A stretch of DNA of 64,000 bases from JACKNG01 sp040220855. GTDB taxonomy: Bacteria > Pseudomonadota > Gammaproteobacteria > Ga0077536. Both the position numbers and the translations under genes were made by a program. The notes beneath the pieces were generated by a model. It saw only the letters and a program-made list of their open reading frames with translations, ran no database searches and was not told the origin of the DNA. The DNA lies in contig JAVJVZ010000043.1 of assembly GCA_040220855.1 (NCBI GenBank), forward strand, positions 124,001 through 188,000, written 5' to 3'. Every line of letters starts with the position of its first letter. Positions within the stretch are counted from its first letter, which is position 1. Of this stretch, positions 56,544 to 64,000 are shown piece by piece.

Positions 56544-58739
56544 ATGATACGTCGAATCCTCCTGACGCTGCTGCTGACCCTGTCCGTCATTGCGCCGGTG
56601 GCCGCGAACGCGCCGGTGGTGGCGCTCGAGGACCTGCATCCGCACGCCGAGCATCGCCGCGCGACGCGACTCATCACGCACGTGGTGGCCAATTACCACT
56701 ACCGCAACGTCGCGCTCGACGATGCGCTCTCGCGCGCCATTCTCGATCGTTACCTCGAGGCGCTCGACCCGACGCGCAGCTACCTGCTCGCGAGCGACGT
56801 CGACGGCATCATGAAGCATGCCGATCGCATCGACGACTACCTGCGCAGCGCGAGCCTCGACCCGCTCTACGACATCTTCATCGTATTCCGCGAGCGCCTG
56901 CGTGAGCGCGTCGAGCATGCCGTTGCGCTGCTCGAGGGTGAATTCGACTTCACCGTCGAGGAAAGCCTGGAGTTCGACCGCGAGGATGCGCCGTGGCCCG
57001 CCGATCGCGCGGCGCTCGACGACCTGTGGCGCAAGCGGGTCAAGAACGACGTGCTCTCGCTGCGCCTCGCCGGCAAGGAGACGGACGAGATCCGCAAGAC
57101 CCTGCGCGACCGCTACAACGGCCTGTACCGGCGTACGGCGCAGTTGACCAGCGACGACGTCTTCCAGACCATCATCAACTCCTACACCACCACCATCGAC
57201 CCGCACACCGCCTACTTCTCCCCGCGGACCTCGGAGAACTTCAAGATCCGCATGAGCCTGTCCCTCGAGGGCATCGGCGCCGTACTGCAGAGTGAGAACG
57301 AGATGACTCTGGTGCGCGAGGTGGTGCCTGGCGGTCCGGCCGATCTGAGCGGCAAGCTGCACGCCGATGATCGTATCGTCGGCATCGGCCAGGATGTCGG
57401 CGGCGACATCGTCGACGTGGTCGGCTGGCGACTCGACGACGTCGTCGACCTCATCCGCGGCCCCAAGAATTCCGTCGTCCGCCTCGAGGTGTTGCCGAAG
57501 GGCGTCGCCGTCGACGGCCCGACCCAGGTCATCGAGATCACGCGGAACACCATCAAGCTCGAGGAGCAGGCCGCCAAGGGCTCGGTGCTCGAGGTCGATG
57601 GTGCGCGCGTCGGCGTCATCGACGTACCGACCTTCTACATGGATTTCGAGGCGCGCAGCGCCGGCGATCGCAACTACACGAGCACGACGCGAGATGTCCG
57701 CCGCATCATCGGGGAACTGACCGCCGACGGCATCGATGGCCTCATCGTCGATTTGCGTTCCAACGGCGGCGGTTCGCTCAACGAGGCAACCGAACTGACC
57801 GGGCTGTTCATCGATACCGGCCCGGTGGTACAGGTGCGCGACTCCCAGGGGCGCGTGCAGGTCGAGCGCGACAGCGACAACGGCGTCGCCTGGAGCGGCC
57901 CGCTGCTGGTCCTGGTCGACCGCAACAGCGCCTCCGCCTCGGAGATCTTCGCCGGCGCGATCCAGGATTACCGTCGTGGCCTGGTAGTCGGCGAACCGAC
58001 CTTCGGCAAGGGCACGGTGCAGAACCTGGTCGACCTGAATCGCTTCGACCAGTCCATGAAGGGCAAGCTCGGACAGCTCAAGGCCACCATTGCGCAGTTC
58101 TTCCGCGTCAACGGCGGCAGTACCCAGCACCGCGGCGTGCTGCCCGACATCGTGCTGCCGACGGTCATCAGCATGGACGAGCATGGCGAACGCTCGCTGG
58201 AGAACGCCCTGCCCTGGGCTTCCATTCAGCCGGCACGCTACACGCCGGTGAGCTTCGCTGCGGATGCTCTCCCGGTCGTGCGCCGCACCCACGAGGAGCG
58301 CATTCTCGACGACGCTGCATTCCAGGCCGTGCTCGAGACCGAGAAGGCGATCAAGGAAGCGCGTGAGAAGACCGCGGTCTCCCTCGTCGAGGAGACCCGG
58401 CGCGCCGAGCACGAGCAGGCCAAGCGCGACCAGCGCAGGCGTGAGAACGCCATCCGTATCGCGCGTGGACTCGAGCCGCTGGCGGAAGATGCCGACGACG
58501 GCGAGGACGACGCCACGGCACTGCTCGACGGCGACCCCGATGCGCTCGGTGACGAGGAAGACGGCGACGCCGACGAATTCGACGTCGTTCTCGACGAGGC
58601 CGGGCGCATCCTGCGCGATTGGGTCAGTGCACAGAGCGCTGGTCCGGACCCGCGCCTGGTCGACGCCGATCGTGAGGCCGTCAACACGCCGCTGGACGGT
58701 AACACGCCGGACGGCCGCGATGCCGCGCGGGTGCATTGA
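56544..58739 (+). CDS. prc: Tail-specific/carboxy-terminal processing protease
   Basis: Periplasmic protease of 731 residues with a signal peptide (1-22). The N-terminal helical domain (40-230) is followed by a PDZ domain (SLSLEGIGAVLQSE to about 325) and the S41 protease domain. By spacing with E. coli Tsp, the catalytic pair is Ser464 (SASASE) and Lys489 (FGKG), with Asp475. It degrades tagged or misfolded periplasmic proteins and processes cell-wall enzymes. The C-terminal segment 648-685 is very acidic (many Asp/Glu), as an expanded linker before a final helix. Divergent from rnd. Confidence 0.96.
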   Translation: MIRRILLTLLLTLSVIAPVAANAPVVALEDLHPHAEHRRATRLITHVVANYHYRNVALDDALSRAILDRYLEALDPTRSYLLASDVDGIMKHADRIDDYLRSASLDPLYDIFIVFRERLRERVEHAVALLEGEFDFTVEESLEFDREDAPWPADRAALDDLWRKRVKNDVLSLRLAGKETDEIRKTLRDRYNGLYRRTAQLTSDDVFQTIINSYTTTIDPHTAYFSPRTSENFKIRMSLSLEGIGAVLQSENEMTLVREVVPGGPADLSGKLHADDRIVGIGQDVGGDIVDVVGWRLDDVVDLIRGPKNSVVRLEVLPKGVAVDGPTQVIEITRNTIKLEEQAAKGSVLEVDGARVGVIDVPTFYMDFEARSAGDRNYTSTTRDVRRIIGELTADGIDGLIVDLRSNGGGSLNEATELTGLFIDTGPVVQVRDSQGRVQVERDSDNGVAWSGPLLVLVDRNSASASEIFAGAIQDYRRGLVVGEPTFGKGTVQNLVDLNRFDQSMKGKLGQLKATIAQFFRVNGGSTQHRGVLPDIVLPTVISMDEHGERSLENALPWASIQPARYTPVSFAADALPVVRRTHEERILDDAAFQAVLETEKAIKEAREKTAVSLVEETRRAEHEQAKRDQRRRENAIRIARGLEPLAEDADDGEDDATALLDGDPDALGDEEDGDADEFDVVLDEAGRILRDWVSAQSAGPDPRLVDADREAVNTPLDGNTPDGRDAARVH

Positions 58740-58778
58740 GTTGCCTTCACCATCCCGCCCGGACCTGCCCGCTCGCAA

Positions 58779-58819
58779 CGTGCCGCAAACATCGCGGCGA
58801 TAAGCCGCCACGCGGCACG
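58779..58819. terminator. Nested hairpin in the prc-mug convergent gap
   Basis: Outer stem CGTGCCGC (58779-58786) with 58812-58819; inner stem GCGGC (58794-58798) with 58804-58808. It is the only strong structure in the 216-bp gap between the convergent prc and mug genes. The rest of the gap holds no gene that I can support. Confidence 0.55.
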
Positions 58820-58955
58820 AGATCCGCGTTCAGTCGCACCGGCCCGCGCTCGTTATCCCGTCACCGCGCGCGACTGGCCCGCAGCACGTACCCCGCTTGA
58901 CGACGCCCGACGACTGCGCGAGCGCGGCGGCGCCCGCAGCGCTACGACGGCGAAT

Positions 58956-59525
58956 TCAGGCGCACGCGCCGTCGAGCCGCGCCAGCACATCGGCGAGACC
59001 GTCATAGCTCGCAACCAGTTCGGCGAGTGAGAAGCGCGCGTTGGCCGGGCTCGGATTGGGCGATACCCAGCTACGCGTACCGGCGACCAGATACGGTTGC
59101 TCACCCCACCCGGCAACGACGTCCGCTGGTGCGAGTTCGCGGCATACCGCACGGGCCGCCACCATGCCATGGAACCACAGCACACGCGGCGCAAGGCGCG
59201 TGATCTTTTCCCCCAGCAGCGGCACCGCAGCGGCAAAATCGCGTCGAGCGAGGTCGCGCACGCCGGGCGTCGGGCGCTTGACGACGTCGGTGAAGCCGAT
59301 GCCGTAGCGATCGCGTAGGACCTTCATTGCCGCCACGCTCGGCACGAGCGGCGCGTCGAGCAGCCGCGAGGCATTGAGCGCCGGCCAGAAGCGATTGCGC
59401 GGGAAGGCGAACGGGTAGCCTGCCCGCACCGCGTGTGGCGATGGATTGATGCCGACGGCGAGCACGCGCAAGCCGGGGCGCACGAAGTCGGGCAGCGTAT
59501 CGCTGATGTCGTGACGCCTTGCCAT
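58956..59525 (-). CDS. mug: G/U mismatch-specific DNA glycosylase
   Basis: Mug/TDG-family uracil DNA glycosylase of 189 residues, which removes U, ethenocytosine or T opposite G. The first active-site motif is VGINPSPHAVRAGYPFA (24-40), with GINPS in place, followed by NRFWPALN. The second motif, NPSPANAR, takes the position of the NPSG(L)S insert loop. Length is slightly more than E. coli Mug (168). ATG 59525; the EamA gene ends ten bases upstream on the same strand. Confidence 0.92.
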   Translation of the reverse strand: MARRHDISDTLPDFVRPGLRVLAVGINPSPHAVRAGYPFAFPRNRFWPALNASRLLDAPLVPSVAAMKVLRDRYGIGFTDVVKRPTPGVRDLARRDFAAAVPLLGEKITRLAPRVLWFHGMVAARAVCRELAPADVVAGWGEQPYLVAGTRSWVSPNPSPANARFSLAELVASYDGLADVLARLDGACA

Positions 59526-59535
59526 CGAGGTCCGT

Positions 59536-60408
59536 TCAGCGCAGGACGGTGAGTGCCGCCACGCCAACGACCATGACCGTGGCGGCAGCCAGGTTGCGCA
59601 CGAGGCCGTGTTCGCCGAACAGCAGCGCACCATAGACGAGGCCGAACAGCATGCTGGTACGCTTGACTGCGATCATGTACGCCGCCTCGACCTGCGCGAT
59701 TGCAGCGAAGTGTGCAAGCATCATCACGGCCATCGCAATGCTGACGATCGCCGCGCCGCCCGGCCGCGCGACCACGACGCCGCCGAGACGCCGCCGGCGT
59801 GCGAGAACCACCAGGCAAGCCGTCGCACCCAGAAGCACGCCGTAGAACGGGCCAAAGGCGAGCGGCGGCATGTAGGCGAGCGCGCCCTTGCCGAGGGTCG
59901 AGGTGAGACTGAAGATCAGCGCAACCCCGAGCATCAGGCGCGGCCCGCGCTCGCGCAGCACGAAACGCAGCGGCGCGAGCTTGTCGACACGCCAGGTGGC
60001 GGCATCGAGATTGAGCGCATACGCGCCGCCGCTGACCAGGGCCACGCCGACCAGGCCTGCCGGGGAGACGCGCTCACCGAGCAGCAGCCAGCCGGTCAAG
60101 GCAGTGAATACCGGGGTGAAGGCGAGATAGGGCAGCGTATGGCTGAGGGGCGCCAGGGCGATGGCCCGTGCATAGAGATAGATCGCCGCGATGTCGAGCG
60201 GCAGCAGGGCGCCGACCCACAGCCAGAAGCGTGCATCGGCGGGCATCATCCACACCACCGGCAGCGCGGGTGCGAGCAGGAGTCCGCTGAGGCCGAAGCG
60301 CACGACCACGGCATCCCATACGTCGACGTCGGCGAACCAGCGCTTGGTCGCGGCGTCGGCGCTGGCGAAAGCAAACGCGCTGAGCAGGCTGAGCGCGAAC
60401 CAGCTCAT
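59536..60408 (-). CDS. EamA/DMT-superfamily membrane transporter
   Basis: Ten-helix drug/metabolite transporter of 290 residues made of two EamA repeats: helices such as ALSLLSAFAFASADA, LLLAPALPVVWMM, TLPYLAFTPVFTALTGWLLLGE (end of repeat one; the ExxxxxxxxGxxxxxxG pattern follows), and repeat two ending LVYGALLFGEHGL. ATG 60408 is used; the frame is open upstream but not hydrophobic. No substrate can be stated. Downstream lies mug; divergent from the deacetylase gene. Confidence 0.9.
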   Translation of the reverse strand: MSWFALSLLSAFAFASADAATKRWFADVDVWDAVVVRFGLSGLLLAPALPVVWMMPADARFWLWVGALLPLDIAAIYLYARAIALAPLSHTLPYLAFTPVFTALTGWLLLGERVSPAGLVGVALVSGGAYALNLDAATWRVDKLAPLRFVLRERGPRLMLGVALIFSLTSTLGKGALAYMPPLAFGPFYGVLLGATACLVVLARRRRLGGVVVARPGGAAIVSIAMAVMMLAHFAAIAQVEAAYMIAVKRTSMLFGLVYGALLFGEHGLVRNLAAATVMVVGVAALTVLR

Positions 60409-60656
60409 GCGACGACGCGGCGCACGCAGCAAGCGTCGCGCGGCCGCTGCGCCGCTGACCGATGCAGCCCGGCCAACCGTCGCGCACATGGCCGGAGCGC
60501 GCCTGTCGAGGCAGTCCAGCGCGCGGCGCCTGGTCGTTGCGTGCGCCGACCCATCGCTCCCCTGCGCACGACTCGCCGCCCAGCGCAGTAGATTGTTCCC
60601 GAGTCCGACAGACTGCTAGCATGCCGGCACTCTGCCCCGTCCGACCCGATTGCCCG

Positions 60657-61610
60657 ATGAAGACCGGTTTTGTCTACGACCCGCGTTTCCGCGACCACGA
60701 TACCGGCGCGCACCACCCTGAGCAGCCTGCCCGTATGGACGCCGCGCTGGCCGCCATCGAGGCGGCGCCGTGGCACGACCGCCTGCTGCACATGCCGGCT
60801 GCCGCGGCCGACATCGCGGTCGTCGAGCGTATCCATTCGCTCGGTTACATCCGTCGTGCCGAATCGGCCTGCCGCTCCAGCGCGCCGTTCCTCGACACCA
60901 CCGACGTCACCATTTCGCCGGCGTCCTGCGACATCGCCCTGCTCGCCGCCGGCGCGCCGCTCGCTCTCGCCGACGCGCTCGCTGCCGGGCACATCGACAA
61001 CGGCTTCGCCCTGCTGCGCCCGCCCGGCCACCACGCCGAGCACGACGCGGCGATGGGTTTCTGCCTGTTCAACAACGTCGCCATCCTGGCTCGTCACCTG
61101 CAACACGAACACGGGCTCGACAAGATCGCCATCCTCGACTGGGACGTGCATCACGGCAACGGCACTCAGCACGCTTTCGAGGAAGACCCGAGCGTGCTCT
61201 ACGTGAGCCTGCACCAGTACCCCTATTACCCGGGCACCGGCGCGTGGTCGGAGACCGGCCGTGGCCGCGGCGCCGGCGCCACCCTCAATTGCCCGATGCC
61301 CGCCGGCGCCACCGATACCGCGTACGAGCGCGCGTTCATGGAGCAGGTCCTGCCCAAGCTCGACGGCTACAAGCCGGAATGCATCATCGTGTCGGCCGGC
61401 TTCGACGCGCACCGCGACGACCCGCTCGCCGACGTGCAGCTGTCGACTGGGATGTACGCGTGGATGACCGAACGGGTGCTGGAAACCGCCGACCTGCACG
61501 CGGACGGCCGCGTACTGTCGGTGCTCGAGGGAGGCTACCACCTCGAGCGCCTCGGTGAGTGCGTGGCCACCCACCTTGCCGGGCTGCTCGGCGCGCCGGC
61601 GCAGCGCTGA
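60657..61610 (+). CDS. Histone deacetylase-family (class II HDAC-like/acetylpolyamine) deacetylase
   Basis: Zinc amidohydrolase of 317 residues. Catalytic histidines are His125/His126 (RPPGHHAE); zinc ligands Asp163 and His165 (DWDVHHGNG) and Asp250 (AGFDAHRDDP). LEGGYHLE near the C-terminus carries the oxyanion Tyr. Bacterial members remove acetyl groups from lysines, polyamines or small molecules; acetoin-utilisation AcuC is one. ATG 60657 gives the usual N-terminal KTGFVYDPRF; an upstream ATG (60621) would add 12 residues. It is divergent from the EamA gene and convergent with the crotonase gene. Confidence 0.93.
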   Translation: MKTGFVYDPRFRDHDTGAHHPEQPARMDAALAAIEAAPWHDRLLHMPAAAADIAVVERIHSLGYIRRAESACRSSAPFLDTTDVTISPASCDIALLAAGAPLALADALAAGHIDNGFALLRPPGHHAEHDAAMGFCLFNNVAILARHLQHEHGLDKIAILDWDVHHGNGTQHAFEEDPSVLYVSLHQYPYYPGTGAWSETGRGRGAGATLNCPMPAGATDTAYERAFMEQVLPKLDGYKPECIIVSAGFDAHRDDPLADVQLSTGMYAWMTERVLETADLHADGRVLSVLEGGYHLERLGECVATHLAGLLGAPAQR

Positions 61611-61624
61611 GCGACAACGGTCGC

Positions 61625-62410
61625 TCAACCGCGTCCGCGTCCGTCGAAGAACGCGTGCACGGCACGCGCAGGCTCGTCGCTGTCATAGGCAGCGACGAAG
61701 GCCTCCACCCCGCGCTCGATGGCGCCCGAGAGGGTTCCCGCCTCCTCCCAGGCGCTGAACAGGGCCTTCTGCGCGGCCATGGCCCGTGGCGTCCCGGCGA
61801 CCATGTCCGCGGCGATAGTGTCGGCGAGTGCATCCAGCGCCTCCACCGCGACGACGTGCTGCAGGAGTCCGATCGCGTGCGCTTCGGTCGCCTCGATGAT
61901 GTTCCCGCGCAACATCAGCTCGCGCGCCTTGCCCCAGCCCACGAGCCCAGGCAGCAGTGCCGCTTCGACGACCGATGGCACGCCCACGCGCACTTCCGGC
62001 ATCCCGACGCGCACGCTGGTATCGCCAATGCGCACATCGCAGGCGGCAGCGATTTCGAGCCCGGCGCCGAGGCAGTAACCGCGCAGCACGGCGACGACCG
62101 GAACGGGCGCGGCACGCAACGCTGCACAAAAGCGGTGCACCGAACGGATGAAGCCCTCCGCGGTGGCCGGTGTCAGCGCACCGAGCGCGTGTAGATTCGC
62201 GCCACCGACGAAGGCCCGCTCATCGGCGCCTCGCAACAGGACGCAACGCAGTCCGGGTTCGGCAGCCAGCAGCGCCGCGAAGTCCGACGCGGCTTGGGTG
62301 AGGATATCGCCGTCGACGAGATTGAGCGCCTTGGCACCGTGCAGAGATACCGCGGCGACACGTCCACCGGCGACATCGCGCAGCGTGACGCCGAGCACCG
62401 CACCGCTCAT
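61625..62410 (-). CDS. Enoyl-CoA hydratase/isomerase (crotonase)
   Basis: Crotonase of 261 residues. Oxyanion segments AFVGGANL and LRGYCLGAGLE are present. Both canonical Glu positions are filled: GLEIAAACDVR and MPEVRVGVPS, in contrast to the crotonase at 7099. It should hydrate 2-enoyl-CoA or act on a related substrate. ATG 62410 is taken; a long upstream open frame (to 62584) is low-complexity. It is divergent from the IorA-like gene across a 203-bp region. Confidence 0.88.
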   Translation of the reverse strand: MSGAVLGVTLRDVAGGRVAAVSLHGAKALNLVDGDILTQAASDFAALLAAEPGLRCVLLRGADERAFVGGANLHALGALTPATAEGFIRSVHRFCAALRAAPVPVVAVLRGYCLGAGLEIAAACDVRIGDTSVRVGMPEVRVGVPSVVEAALLPGLVGWGKARELMLRGNIIEATEAHAIGLLQHVVAVEALDALADTIAADMVAGTPRAMAAQKALFSAWEEAGTLSGAIERGVEAFVAAYDSDEPARAVHAFFDGRGRG

Positions 62411-62613
62411 GACGGCCACCTGCGCTGACACGGCCGCCCGCCGCACGGGCAGTCGGGTTCGGGGCGGCGTGACGGCGGCGTCGGCGCGGAGCAGGCGTGC
62501 GTGGGGCAGGGAGACATGCGGATTTCCTCGCGAGAGTGGCTGCGGCATCTTAACCGCAGCCGCACGCGTGGCGTCGCTGGACAACCCCGGGCAACGGCGC
62601 TAGCGTGCCACGC

Positions 62614-63069
62614 ATGAACGTCAGCTTGCGTATCAACGGCCAGGCGCACACGCTGGAGACCGAACCGCAGGTGCCATTGCTGTGGATCCTGCGCGACGTG
62701 CTGCACCTGACCGGTACCAAGTTCGGTTGCGGCATCGCTGCCTGTGGCGCCTGTACCGTGCACGTCGATGGACGTGCCATGCGCAGCTGCACGCTGCCCG
62801 TCTCGGCTGTCGACGGCAAGGAGATCACGACCATCGAAGGGCTCGGTGCCGCGCGCCTGCACGCGCTCCAGCAGGCCTGGATACGTCACCAGGTACCGCA
62901 ATGTGGATACTGCCAGTCGGGGATGTTGATGGCGGCGGCGGCGCTGCTCGCCGAGCACCCGCAGCCGGATGACGCGACCATCGACCGCGCGATGACCAAC
63001 ATCTGCCGCTGCGGCACCTACCAGCGCGTCCGTCGGGCCATACACGACGCCGCCGGGCAGAGCGGATGA
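62614..63069 (+). CDS. (2Fe-2S) subunit of a xanthine-oxidase-family hydroxylase (IorA-like)
   Basis: Protein of 151 residues with two [2Fe-2S] clusters. The plant-ferredoxin-type cluster has Cys39, Cys44, Cys47 and Cys59; the second, helical-domain cluster has Cys97, Cys100, Cys131 and Cys133. Spacing is canonical for small subunits of xanthine dehydrogenase family enzymes such as isoquinoline 1-oxidoreductase. It hands electrons from the molybdenum subunit to an acceptor. ATG 62614 is preferred; a GTG at 62605 is in frame. Its stop overlaps the next start (ATGA). Confidence 0.94.
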   Translation: MNVSLRINGQAHTLETEPQVPLLWILRDVLHLTGTKFGCGIAACGACTVHVDGRAMRSCTLPVSAVDGKEITTIEGLGAARLHALQQAWIRHQVPQCGYCQSGMLMAAAALLAEHPQPDDATIDRAMTNICRCGTYQRVRRAIHDAAGQSG

Positions 63070-64000
63070 GGTTCGCCCCGGGCCGGCGTCGCTTTCTCGT
63101 TGCCGCCGGCGTGCTCGGCGGCGGCCTGTTGATCGGTTATGGCCTGTTTCGCGAGCGCGACCTGCTCGGCTCGCCTGACCTGTTGCCGGTGGAAGCCGAC
63201 GAGATCGCGCTCAACGCCTGGCTCAAGGTCGCCGCCGACGGCCGTGTCACCGTGGCGGTGCCGCGCGCCGAGATGGGCCAGGGCGTGTATACCGCGCTAC
63301 CCATGCTGGTCGCCGAGGAGCTTGGCGCGGCATGGGCAGACGTGCATGCCGAGCAGGCGCCAATCGACAAGGTCTACGGCAACATCACGGTGATGGCCGA
63401 TGCCGCACCGCTCGATCCCCACGACGAGGGCATCATGGCAACGGCCGTGCGCTGGACGCTCGCGCGTGCCGGCCGCGTACTCGGCGTGCAGGTCACCGGC
63501 GGCAGCACCAGCGTGCGCGATGCCTGGCTGCCGATGCGCGCCGCCGGTGCGGCCGCCCGCGACATGCTCGTGCGCGCCGCCGCTGCCCGGCTCGAAGTGC
63601 CACCTGAGGCGCTCGAGGCGGTGGACGGGCGCATCGTGCACGCGGCTTCCGGTCGCGCACTCGCCTTCGGCGCGCTGGCCAGCGAGGCTGCCGCACTGGC
63701 GCCTCCCGAGCGTTTCACCTTCCGTCCGCCGCAGGCGCGGCGCCTGCTCGGCAAGCCGCTGCCGCGCACCGACGTGCCCGCCAAGGTGGACGGCAGCGCC
63801 CGCTTCGGCTGCGACGTGCGTCATGCCGGCATGGTGTACGCGGCGATTCGTATCGCACCGGTATTCGGTGGCGCACTCGAGCGCTTCGACCGTACCGCGC
63901 TCGAGAACAGTCCAGGCGTGATCGGCGTGATCCCGCTCGCCGATGCACTGGCCGTGGTCGGACGCACGTGGTGGCACGCCGAGCATGCGCTGGCGGCAAC
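63066..64000 (+). CDS. Molybdopterin-binding aldehyde/isoquinoline dehydrogenase large subunit (IorB-like), 3'-truncated
   Basis: First 311 codons of a large molybdenum hydroxylase, cut by the window edge. The N-terminus has a twin-arginine signal (RRRFLVAAG, then a hydrophobic LGGGLLIGYG), so the enzyme is exported by Tat with its small subunit. The region AWLKVAADGRVTVAVPRAEMGQGVYTAL carries the MGQG motif of the molybdopterin domain in IorB-type proteins, and LLGKPLPRTDVPAKVDGSARFG is the usual junction. Known relatives oxidise isoquinoline or aldehydes at the periplasm. The start overlaps the small-subunit stop. Confidence 0.9.
   Translation, partial: MRFAPGRRRFLVAAGVLGGGLLIGYGLFRERDLLGSPDLLPVEADEIALNAWLKVAADGRVTVAVPRAEMGQGVYTALPMLVAEELGAAWADVHAEQAPIDKVYGNITVMADAAPLDPHDEGIMATAVRWTLARAGRVLGVQVTGGSTSVRDAWLPMRAAGAAARDMLVRAAAARLEVPPEALEAVDGRIVHAASGRALAFGALASEAAALAPPERFTFRPPQARRLLGKPLPRTDVPAKVDGSARFGCDVRHAGMVYAAIRIAPVFGGALERFDRTALENSPGVIGVIPLADALAVVGRTWWHAEHALAA

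Noticed and set aside
56436..58811. 791-codon minus-strand open frame opposite prc
   Set aside because: Antisense artefact; prc is fully supported by catalytic residues and signal peptide.
1..64000. tRNA, rRNA, CRISPR, insertion sequence or prophage signals
   Set aside because: I saw no cloverleaf-like block ending in CCA, no regular short repeat array, no transposase, integrase or phage structural gene, and no terminal inverted repeats. A dedicated scan would be needed to exclude small RNAs.

Overview
This is a GC-rich, densely coded stretch of a proteobacterial chromosome. Housekeeping genes of gammaproteobacterial type (pyrC, bioA, rnd, prc, mug, tag, cysC, an FkpA/Mip-like FKBP) sit beside very many acyl-CoA enzymes and a DUF1302/DUF1329/RND/YCF48 envelope set. 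That combination is typical of environmental Gammaproteobacteria that degrade hydrophobic or alicyclic compounds such as hydrocarbons, steroids and terpenoids. The genus cannot be named from the sequence. I found no tRNA, rRNA, insertion sequence, integrase, CRISPR array or prophage. Both ends cut through genes.

Layout. (1) 1-7902, plus strand: CoA-thioester genes: a 5'-truncated methylsuccinyl-CoA-dehydrogenase-like flavoprotein, a hydratase-2 protein, a mesaconyl-CoA C1-C4 transferase (2-methylfumaryl-CoA isomerase) type protein, an ACAD10/11-type phosphotransferase, a paired acyl-CoA dehydrogenase (ATGA overlap) and an atypical crotonase. (2) 8020-15346: a glycosyltransferase/methyltransferase pair, an enolase-superfamily gene divergent from a YkvI-like membrane protein plus RidA, a minus-strand RutA-like monooxygenase and SDR, and a gamma-glutamylcyclotransferase-like protein. 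(3) 15415-25399, plus strand: a probable catabolic operon behind a LysR regulator: a SCP2-like small protein, alpha/beta hydrolase, acyl-CoA dehydrogenase, aldehyde dehydrogenase, zinc alcohol dehydrogenase, CoA-transferase, exported cyclase-family hydrolase and a mesaconyl-CoA-hydratase-like double hotdog enzyme. A minus-strand SDR and an HSL-type esterase follow.

(4) 27480-38189: an envelope module for hydrophobic substrates: DUF1329 protein, NUDIX hydrolase, exported HEAT-repeat protein, DUF1302 outer-membrane protein, large RND/MMPL transporter, flavin reductase and exported YCF48/BNR-like beta-propeller protein. This is the best candidate for an incompletely described system. (5) 38296-47089: tag, a GST, thiolase, L-2-hydroxyglutarate oxidase, cysC, a D-2-hydroxyglutarate-dehydrogenase-like FAD enzyme, an unrecognised conserved gene and an acyl-CoA ligase. 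(6) 47206-52151: five genes chained by 4-bp stop/start overlaps (pyrC, bioA, an unknown gene, a rhomboid-fold protein lacking both catalytic residues, a sodium:solute symporter). (7) 52161-64000: cupin, TesA-like lipoprotein esterase, FKBP isomerase, small unknown, AsmA-like protein, RNase D, Prc protease, Mug, an EamA transporter, a class II HDAC-like deacetylase, a crotonase and the start of a Tat-exported IorA/IorB-type molybdenum hydroxylase.

Working model (inference): a hydrophobic substrate crosses the outer membrane through the DUF1302/DUF1329/RND/YCF48 module, is opened and oxidised by the hydrolases, SDRs, dehydrogenases and monooxygenase, and is activated and shortened by the ligase, CoA-transferases, acyl-CoA dehydrogenases, hydratases and thiolase. 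The Mcd/Mct/Mch-like enzymes could handle methyl-branched C5 products. Terminators here are mostly long perfect GC-rich hairpins without U tracts; the DUF1302 gene has a classic hairpin plus eight-T terminator.
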